9,953 nucleotides of DNA from Chloroflexota bacterium. GTDB taxonomy: Bacteria > Chloroflexota > Anaerolineae > UBA4142. A program made the position numbers and the translations under genes. The stretch spans positions 1-9,953 of the forward strand of contig JACQEA010000074.1 of assembly GCA_016200825.1 (NCBI GenBank), read 5' to 3'. Position 1 is the first letter of the stretch. Every line of letters begins with the position of its first letter. Of the stretch, positions 5,834 to 9,953 are shown piece after piece. The notes under the pieces were generated by a model that saw nothing but the letters and a program-made list of their open reading frames with translations, was not told the DNA's origin and searched no databases.

Positions 5834-7459
5834 TTAGAGACCCAACCCTTTCAAAATCACTTCAACAATCGCGGTCGTCTCTTTCGTCAACGTATACACC
5901 GCAAAAGTCACAAGTAAAAAAATCAATGGCGCGATCAACGCGCGCCGCGATAATGTTCCCCACGCGCGCGTCGCGCGCGTAAAAATCGCGAGCGCGATCA
6001 GCGTCAGCGCGATCAACGCGCCGAACGCGCGCCACGCGATTATTTCCAAGCCCGGCGCGAGGATCGGCGCGCGAATCGGACTGCCGTTGTTCGCAATCAA
6101 CGGCTGAAACAACGCGGCAAGCAACGCGGCGCTGAATAAACCGAGCGAGATAATTATCAGTGAACGCGGACTTGATTTTGTTTTCGGCATTTCATTTGTA
6201 GACTCGGTGTTTGCGCGCGCCACTTGCGCGAACAACCAGACCCACACCGCGCTCGCGGCTGTGCCAATCAGCGCGTAAATCCACCAATGCGCGGGCTCCG
6301 TCCACGCGGCATCGTACGGCGCGAGATGAATGAACGCGGCGGCGATGATCGCGAAAAGAATCAAATCAAACCGGCGGCGCGGCAAAAATTCCGCAAGCAT
6401 AAACGGCGTGAGCATCACGTAATAATAGCCCATCACTTTGCGCGAGAGCAAAAAAAACGCGAGCGTTACGACAATTCCCGTTTGCCATAAACTCCAACCG
6501 CGCCGCGCGGCAATGAACGAAATGATCGCGGCGGCGGCGAGTGTGATCCACGTGGAATAACGCAACAAAAAGAAATCGCTGGTCAACGCGTCGGGCGCGG
6601 CGCGCGTCAAGCCCAACACGCCGACGAGCCACGATACGGTTTGCACCGGCACCTGCTCGACGTACGTGAGGTTCATAAAAACAAAATCGTTTGAGTACAA
6701 AATAAAAGGCGAACAGATGGCGAGCGCGATGAAAAGAAAAACAAAAAAAGAAAAAATCGTTGGGAGAAGTGAAGATGCTGCGATATTTTTTCCGAAATCC
6801 GCAATTCGTAATCCGCAATTGGCGGATTGCTTCGTTGCCTCGCTTCGCTCGGCTCCTCGCAATGACATCGTTAGCCACATCATCATCGCGTAAACAATCG
6901 CGGTTTGCTTGAACAACACCGCTATCGCCAGAAAAATCGTCGGCAAAAAAATGCCGCGACCGGATTCAAACGCGATGAACGCGAGCAGAACAAAAAAAAT
7001 CCATTCACTTTCAAAATGCGCTTGCACCGCCGTATTGTAAAACGTCACGGGATTGAACAGTCCCGCCAGAAAACCAATGCGCGCGAGCGCGCCATCGTTT
7101 GATTTTTTGAGAACGACGCGATAGAGCGCGTACGCCACACCGATATCCGCGATCAACGCGGGCACGCGCGCCCAAATAAAATCGGGCAAGATGTGCGTTG
7201 CGTCGCCGATGACGAGCGCGAGCGCGACAACAATCGCGTGCAAAGGCGGATAGGCGTAGGGCCACGTTTGCGCCGCGCGCGATTGCGCGTATAGATCGAA
7301 CGGATTTCCATCTAGCAATTGGCGCGCGGCTTGAATAAATGTTTGCGCGTCCCACGTTTGCGCGAAATAAGCGTTTAACGCGAGCGTCGCGAAAATAATT
7401 GCGCTCGCGTATAACACAAACGTCGTGATGAAAAAGCTAGAGCGTGTATGCAAAATCAT
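5834..7459 (-). CDS. GT-C fold membrane glycosyltransferase (GT87/DUF2029-like)
   Basis: Counting from the ATG at 7459 gives 541 residues with about ten or more hydrophobic segments. The region after the first segment holds TWDAQTFIQAARQLLDGNP (about 35-53) and PYAYPPLHAI (67-76), the acidic residue and YPP motif usual for GT87/DUF2029 polyprenyl-phosphate mannosyltransferase-like enzymes. These transfer sugars from lipid-linked donors on the outer face of the membrane. A TTG nine codons upstream is a possible alternative start, but the ATG is preferred. AGG touches the ATG, so the ribosome site is weak. Oddities: residues about 198-224 come from a dispersed repeat inserted in frame between two membrane segments (MSLRGAERSEATKQS followed by ANCGLRIADFGK), and the start lies inside an inverted repeat (7437-7540). 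It precedes the GT2 on the same strand. The donor and acceptor are unknown. Confidence 0.83.
   Translation of the reverse strand: MILHTRSSFFITTFVLYASAIIFATLALNAYFAQTWDAQTFIQAARQLLDGNPFDLYAQSRAAQTWPYAYPPLHAIVVALALVIGDATHILPDFIWARVPALIADIGVAYALYRVVLKKSNDGALARIGFLAGLFNPVTFYNTAVQAHFESEWIFFVLLAFIAFESGRGIFLPTIFLAIAVLFKQTAIVYAMMMWLTMSLRGAERSEATKQSANCGLRIADFGKNIAASSLLPTIFSFFVFLFIALAICSPFILYSNDFVFMNLTYVEQVPVQTVSWLVGVLGLTRAAPDALTSDFFLLRYSTWITLAAAAIISFIAARRGWSLWQTGIVVTLAFFLLSRKVMGYYYVMLTPFMLAEFLPRRRFDLILFAIIAAAFIHLAPYDAAWTEPAHWWIYALIGTAASAVWVWLFAQVARANTESTNEMPKTKSSPRSLIIISLGLFSAALLAALFQPLIANNGSPIRAPILAPGLEIIAWRAFGALIALTLIALAIFTRATRAWGTLSRRALIAPLIFLLVTFAVYTLTKETTAIVEVILKGLGL
6796..6866. repeat. In-frame repeat insertion: heptamer array plus half CATTGCGAG element
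   Basis: Four 7-base units (AATCCGC, AATTCGT, AATCCGC, AATTGGC; 6796-6823) abut a half copy of the CATTGCGAG element at 6825-6866 (GATTGCTTCGTTGCCTCGC... to CTCGCAATGAC). Both lie within the GT-C coding region. The reading frame stays open through them and adds about 27 polar residues. Confidence 0.88.
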
Positions 7460-7540
7460 CCTGCAGGATTCTTGAGTGTTTGGCAATCAAGATTTTGTAG
7501 CGAAGGTATCGCCACAAATCTTTTTGCATACACACTCTAG
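7437..7540. repeat. 104-bp inverted repeat with nested hairpin at the GT-C gene start
   Basis: The arms at 7437-7456 and 7521-7540 are complementary over 19 of 20 positions, with a short A-tract at the inner end. The inner half holds a second hairpin at 7491-7520 (GATTTTGTAGCGA ... TCGCCACAAATC). The palindrome ATCCTGCAGGAT occupies 7458-7469. The ATG of the GT-C gene (7459) lies inside the element, so its mRNA start can be sequestered. It may be a small MITE-like element, but I see no clear target duplication. Confidence 0.82.
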
Positions 7541-7599
7541 TGTCGGATGAGAGAGAGAACGCAGTGGTGTGCGCGCGCGGAATGGGATGAGAAGACGTG

Positions 7600-7614
7600 C
7601 GCGATGACATCGCG
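7600..7614. promoter_or_regulatory. 15-bp palindrome at predicted transcription start of the GT-C gene
   Basis: CGCGATGACATCGCG is a perfect palindrome around a central A, three bases downstream of the -10 hexamer at 7618-7623. An operator is plausible. CGCG-ended palindromes are easy to form by chance in this sequence, so confidence is low. Confidence 0.35.
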
Positions 7615-7617
7615 ACT

Positions 7618-7646
7618 ATTATAACAGAGGTTGAATGTTCTGGCGA
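7618..7646 (-). promoter_or_regulatory. Candidate promoter for the GT-C gene
   Basis: On the minus strand a perfect TATAAT (7623-7618) lies 17 bases after TCGCCA (7646-7641), which matches four of six -35 positions. It would give a leader of about 150 bases containing the 7437-7540 inverted repeat. Confidence 0.5.
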
Positions 7647-7664
7647 AAAGTGCGCGCGCGAATT

Positions 7665-8138
7665 CTAATCGCCTTGCGCGATATCGGCAACTCGGCCGCG
7701 CGTCAGCTCGAATAATTTTTGCGTTTCGATTTCAAATAACGCGTTCGGCGCGCCCGCCGCCGCCCAAACTTTTTCAAAGCGCGATAATGTCCGATCAATC
7801 ACTGTCTCGATTTTTTCTGCGTGCGCGATGGGCGGCACGCCGCCAATTGCAAACCCGGTATGCGCGCGCACTTCATCGCCGGTCGCGATGCGCACGCGCG
7901 CGGCGTCCACTATTCGCGCGATTTTTTCCACGTCCGCGCGCTGATCGCCCGCGACCAACGCGAGGATCGCGCGCGTATCATTCGCGAGGAACACCAGCGA
8001 CTTGACGATACTACCGAGCGGCGCGTTCACGGCTTGCGCGGCAAGCGACGCGGTGCGCGTGCTCGCGTCAAGTTCTTTCACTTGCGCGGTGATGTGATGT
8101 TGTTCCAAATATTCGCGCACGCGGTCAATGGATTTCAT
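7665..8138 (-). CDS. YbaK/EbsC-type aminoacyl-tRNA deacylase family protein
   Basis: From the ATG at 8138 the protein has 157 residues, the usual size for stand-alone YbaK/ProX-like editing domains. Signature regions are TASLAAQAV (29-37), GSIVKSLVFLA (42-52) with Lys46 matching the conserved catalytic-site lysine, TGFAIGGVPPIAH (about 94-106), and AAGAPNALFEI (about 125-135). Family members hydrolyse mischarged tRNAs such as Cys- or Ala-tRNA(Pro); which substrate applies here cannot be told. A TTG five codons upstream is an alternative start, but the ATG at 8138 overlaps the toxin stop as TAATG, so translation is probably coupled to the toxin gene. No good Shine-Dalgarno is visible. Codon use is again rich in CGCG, unlike the two genes upstream, which suggests a host gene captured at the end of a toxin-antitoxin transcript. 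Confidence 0.9.
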   Translation of the reverse strand: MKSIDRVREYLEQHHITAQVKELDASTRTASLAAQAVNAPLGSIVKSLVFLANDTRAILALVAGDQRADVEKIARIVDAARVRIATGDEVRAHTGFAIGGVPPIAHAEKIETVIDRTLSRFEKVWAAAGAPNALFEIETQKLFELTRGRVADIAQGD

Positions 8139-8554
8139 TAATGCGAATGCCAACTCTGGACTTGCAAATCGGGGATTCGACTAAAGTGCGCGGTGTTGCC
8201 GGTAATAAGAATCAGCTGATGAACGAGGGCAGTTGCCGCAATCAGTATGTCAGCGTCGCTAATGATCTTGCCTTGTTTATACAAATGGGCATACAAATCT
8301 GCTGCGTGCGTTACAACCGGCTCTGTCAAGGGGAGGACATCGTTTTGTTCGCATTGGTGTTCAAAGAACGCGATCTGGCGCTGGGCACTCTTCACCTTGA
8401 GTCCACGTAGGATTTCATAGCGCGTCAGTATTGAGAATCGAAAGTGTCCGTGTTCGCTCAAATAGTCGCTTGCTTTGCGTTGAATGCTGGGATCGCGTCT
8501 CTTGATCACTTCGGAGAGGGTGTCTGTATCGAGGAGCGCGAGAGGAATCGTCAT
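8138..8554 (-). CDS. VapC-like PIN-domain toxin (ribonuclease)
   Basis: This 138-residue single PIN domain carries the acidic residues expected: Asp9 in LLDTDTLS, Glu47 in RYEILRG, Asp100 and Asp102 in ISDADILIAATA, and Asn120 in ITGNTAHF. It ends with SRIPDLQVQSW, typical of VapC proteins. These are Mg-dependent endoribonucleases that cut tRNA or rRNA and are held inactive by the partner antitoxin. The start codon overlaps the antitoxin stop as TAATG, and the stop overlaps the next ATG in the same way. CGCG content is lower than in the neighbours. All catalytic residues are present, so it is probably active. Confidence 0.95.
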   Translation of the reverse strand: MTIPLALLDTDTLSEVIKRRDPSIQRKASDYLSEHGHFRFSILTRYEILRGLKVKSAQRQIAFFEHQCEQNDVLPLTEPVVTHAADLYAHLYKQGKIISDADILIAATALVHQLILITGNTAHFSRIPDLQVQSWHSH

Positions 8555-8787
8555 TATCTCACCGGCGTCATAAAGTTGTTGCGGTCAAGGGCAATGGATT
8601 CTATCTCCGCGATATCCTTTTCGGACAATCCCTCGAACACCTTGTGCCAGGATTCCAACGTTGCGACGGTTTCGCGAGCATTAGGGATTTGAACTATCAA
8701 CACAACGCGTTGATGTTCGGGAATATTTAGAAGCTCGAGCGGTTTGAATACTCCGCGCTCATAGACTGCCTCAAGTGTTCTGCTCAT
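8554..8787 (-). CDS. DUF104 / AF2212-like antitoxin
   Basis: This small protein has 77 residues. Its N-terminal half, MSRTLEAVYERGVFKPLELL (1-20) with a hydrophobic strand RVVLIVQI (26-33), matches DUF104 (AF2212-like) antitoxins. The C-terminal half (about 45-77) is helical and charged and should wrap the PIN toxin. The start at 8787 is set by GGAGGTG seven bases upstream; longer in-frame starts to 8844 lack such a site and would fall past the promoter. The stop overlaps the toxin start. The promoter lies at 8816-8844. Autorepression by the pair is usual in such modules, but no obvious operator dyad is seen. Confidence 0.9.
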   Translation of the reverse strand: MSRTLEAVYERGVFKPLELLNIPEHQRVVLIVQIPNARETVATLESWHKVFEGLSEKDIAEIESIALDRNNFMTPVR

Positions 8788-8815
8788 TGTCCCACCTCCA
8801 ATCCATTCTTGCCCA

Positions 8816-8844
8816 AGTATATCACATTCCAAACGGTCTAACAA
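8816..8844 (-). promoter_or_regulatory. Promoter of the antitoxin-toxin-YbaK unit
   Basis: On the minus strand TTGTTA (8844-8839) and TATACT (8821-8816) are 17 bases apart, with a TG-N extension before the -10. The start would be near 8809, leaving about 20 bases of leader with GGAGGTG. Confidence 0.65.
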
Positions 8845-8877
8845 GGCAATTGAGTCCCTGTCTACCCGAGCATTCCA

Positions 8878-8906
8878 TTGAACATTCCTTCCACTTGTGC
8901 TAAAAT
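8878..8906 (+). promoter_or_regulatory. Promoter of the nitrilase-like gene
   Basis: TTGAAC (8878-8883) and TAAAAT (8901-8906) are 17 bases apart, with an extended TGC before the -10. It diverges from the toxin-antitoxin promoter, and the two -35 boxes are about 33 bases apart. Confidence 0.65.
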
Positions 8907-8915
8907 CCCTCCGTC

Positions 8916-8943
8916 AACTTCCAATCTCTAAATTCTAATCTCT
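8916..8943. repeat. Heptamer tandem repeat in the leader of the nitrilase-like gene
   Basis: Four contiguous 7-base units are AACTTCC, AATCTCT, AAATTCT and AATCTCT. The first is degenerate. The array ends seven bases before the GGAGG ribosome site, so it makes up most of the 5' untranslated region. Confidence 0.65.
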
Positions 8944-8959
8944 GATGGCCGGAGGTTTT

Positions 8960-9787
8960 ATGCGCGAAGTTTACGTAGCAATCGTCCAATTTCATCCGCG
9001 GCTGGCTGAACCGATCGCGAATATCGAGCGGATGTTGCAAATCATTGACAACATTGCGGGCGCGCAACGCGTCAACCTGATCGTCTTTCCCGAACTCGCA
9101 ACGACCGGATATGAATGCGGCGTAAAATTCACCGAGCTCGCGGAATTAATTCCGGGTCCAACGATCGAACAATTGGGCGCGCGCGCGGAACGCTATCAAA
9201 CGCATATCGCGTTTGGGATGGTGGTCAAACACAAAGTGGAAAGCATCGTCTATGACGCGGCGGTGTTGATCGCGCCGGACGCGCAAGTGCTGGGTCAATA
9301 TTTCAAAGTGCATTTGAAACCGGAAGAGCGCCCACTTTTTCGCGGCGGCTTGCGATTCCCGGTGTTCGAAACTAGTTTCGGGCGCGTAGGTTTATTGTTG
9401 GGCTGGGATTTGGAATTTCCCGAAGCCGCGCGCACGCTCGCGCTGGACGGCGCGGAATTGATCGCGGTGTGCGCGAATTGGGAAGCGCAAAGTATCGAAG
9501 AGTGGCGCGCGTTGTTGCTGGCGCGCGGGATTGAGAATCAATTTTTTGTCGCGGGCGCGAATCGGATTGGAGAAGAGTACACGTACGCGTTCGGCGGCGA
9601 AAGTATGATCGCGGGTCCGCGCGGTGAAACACTTGCGACCGTTGGTCGCGATGAGAATGATCGGCCGAAAGAAGCGTACAGCATCGCGAAAATAGATTTG
9701 GATTTGGTGAAAAAATATCGCGAGGAATTGCAAACGATGCAGAGCCGCCAGCCAATTGCGTATCGCACGGTGGTGAGAAATTATTGA
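8960..9787 (+). CDS. Nitrilase-superfamily (carbon-nitrogen hydrolase) protein lacking the catalytic Cys
   Basis: The protein has 275 residues, typical of single-domain nitrilase-superfamily proteins. The start at 8960 is chosen because GGAGG (8951-8955) lies just before it; an ATG at 8945 is in frame but precedes that site. The Glu of FPELATTGY (Glu45) and the Lys of YFKVHL (Lys116) are in place. The third catalytic position, normally Cys in a C-(Y/W/R)-D-x-x-F-P-E context, reads LLLGWDLEFPE, so Gly148 (GGC at 9401-9403) replaces Cys. Everything else around the site is conserved. Active family members hydrolyse amides or nitriles, for example omega-amidase or N-carbamoyl-amine hydrolase. Without the Cys nucleophile this protein cannot use the standard mechanism and may be a binding or regulatory pseudoenzyme. 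A single-base read error (TGC to GGC) is the alternative. It has its own promoter and diverges from the toxin-antitoxin unit. Confidence 0.92.
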   Translation: MREVYVAIVQFHPRLAEPIANIERMLQIIDNIAGAQRVNLIVFPELATTGYECGVKFTELAELIPGPTIEQLGARAERYQTHIAFGMVVKHKVESIVYDAAVLIAPDAQVLGQYFKVHLKPEERPLFRGGLRFPVFETSFGRVGLLLGWDLEFPEAARTLALDGAELIAVCANWEAQSIEEWRALLLARGIENQFFVAGANRIGEEYTYAFGGESMIAGPRGETLATVGRDENDRPKEAYSIAKIDLDLVKKYREELQTMQSRQPIAYRTVVRNY

Positions 9788-9797
9788 TTGTCTATAT

Positions 9798-9882
9798 GTC
9801 ATTGCGAGCGGTTGGGGCGAAGCAATCTGCAAATGCGTCGTGGGGATTGCTTCGCCGCCAGAAAGCGGCGTCTCGCAATGAC
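9798..9882. repeat. CATTGCGAG palindromic element, full copy
   Basis: The ends are GTCATTGCGAG (9798-9808) and CTCGCAATGAC (9872-9882), with inner GAAGCAATC and GATTGCTTC arms and a small CCGCC/GGCGG hairpin near 9855-9869. It is the same family as 2518-2595 and 6825-6866. It lies 10 bases past the nitrilase stop and overlaps the start of the right-edge gene. Confidence 0.9.
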
Positions 9883-9953
9883 GCTCCTAATTTTTTTCGC
9901 GGTCAGTTGCGCGCCGGTTGCAACTCCAACGCGCGCGGCGAACAGCACACCAA
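9833..9953 (+). CDS. Probable lipoprotein, N-terminal fragment (runs off right edge)
   Basis: An open frame from the ATG at 9833 reaches the edge. The first part reads MRRGDCFAARKRRLA, then MTLLIFFAVSC, then APVATPTRAANSTP. A basic n-region, a short hydrophobic core, and AVSC with a following Ala/Pro/Thr-rich linker fit a lipoprotein signal peptide (lipobox Cys at about residue 26), as common in Chloroflexota solute-binding and surface lipoproteins. A second in-frame ATG at 9878 would give a signal of only 11 residues without the basic region. Both starts lie inside the palindromic repeat, and neither has a clear Shine-Dalgarno. The mature function cannot be seen. Confidence 0.5.
   Translation, partial: MRRGDCFAARKRRLAMTLLIFFAVSCAPVATPTRAANSTP

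Noticed and set aside
7460..7486. TTG at 7486 as the start of the GT-C gene
   Set aside because: It adds nine residues inside the repeat without a ribosome site; the ATG at 7459 is closer to the first membrane segment.
7437..7540. Insertion sequence remnant
   Set aside because: The inverted ends are clear, but there is no transposase fragment and no convincing target-site duplication, so it is called only a repeat.
8788..8844. Longer antitoxin start at 8844
   Set aside because: It would begin at the -35 box of the predicted promoter, while GGAGGTG directly serves the ATG at 8787.
2493..9882. Possible CRISPR array from the many short repeats
   Set aside because: The repeats are dispersed, palindromic or without spacers. 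No regular repeat-spacer pattern and no cas gene is seen.

Overview
The window looks like a chromosomal segment of a free-living bacterium, most probably a member of the Chloroflexota (Anaerolineae-like). That placement is an inference. It rests on a DUF4388 / Ras-like GTPase / V4R operon, many multi-spanning GT-C and flippase-like membrane proteins, a lipoprotein with a Thr/Pro/Ala-rich start, dense CGCG-type sequence, and many short intergenic repeats. No rRNA, tRNA, transposase or CRISPR array was seen.

Layout. On the minus strand, from the left edge: the N-terminal part of a polytopic membrane protein (1-731, runs off the edge); a YbjQ-family protein (804-1145) with its own promoter; a strong hairpin terminator (1227-1255); then an operon read right to left, DUF4388 protein (2647-3468), small GTPase (1912-2460) and V4R-like Cys-rich protein (1273-1899). 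This operon is driven by a near-consensus promoter at 3487-3515 and ends at the 1227-1255 terminator. Next come three envelope-glycan genes: an LPG-synthase-TM/flippase-like protein (3719-4687), a family 2 glycosyltransferase (4852-5781) and a GT-C type membrane glycosyltransferase (5834-7459). Then follows a compact three-gene unit, DUF104-type antitoxin (8554-8787), VapC/PIN toxin (8138-8554) and YbaK-type deacylase (7665-8138), joined by two identical TAATG stop/start overlaps. On the plus strand, diverging from the antitoxin, lies a nitrilase-superfamily protein whose catalytic Cys is Gly (8960-9787). At the right edge is the start of a probable lipoprotein (9833 onwards).

How it fits together. 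The GTPase/V4R/DUF4388 set looks like a small signalling module. The flippase-like protein, GT2 and GT-C enzymes fit a lipid-linked or cell-surface glycan pathway. The toxin-antitoxin unit stands out by its lower CGCG density and may be acquired.

The most striking property is the repeats. Palindromic 'CATTGCGAG' elements (three copies), another nested inverted repeat, heptamer tandem repeats (three places), and 8- and 10-bp-period repeats fill the gaps. They also enter coding regions: they supply an internal loop of the GT-C protein, the C-terminal tail of the GT2, the apparent N-terminus of the left-edge protein, and the charged start of the right-edge lipoprotein signal peptide.
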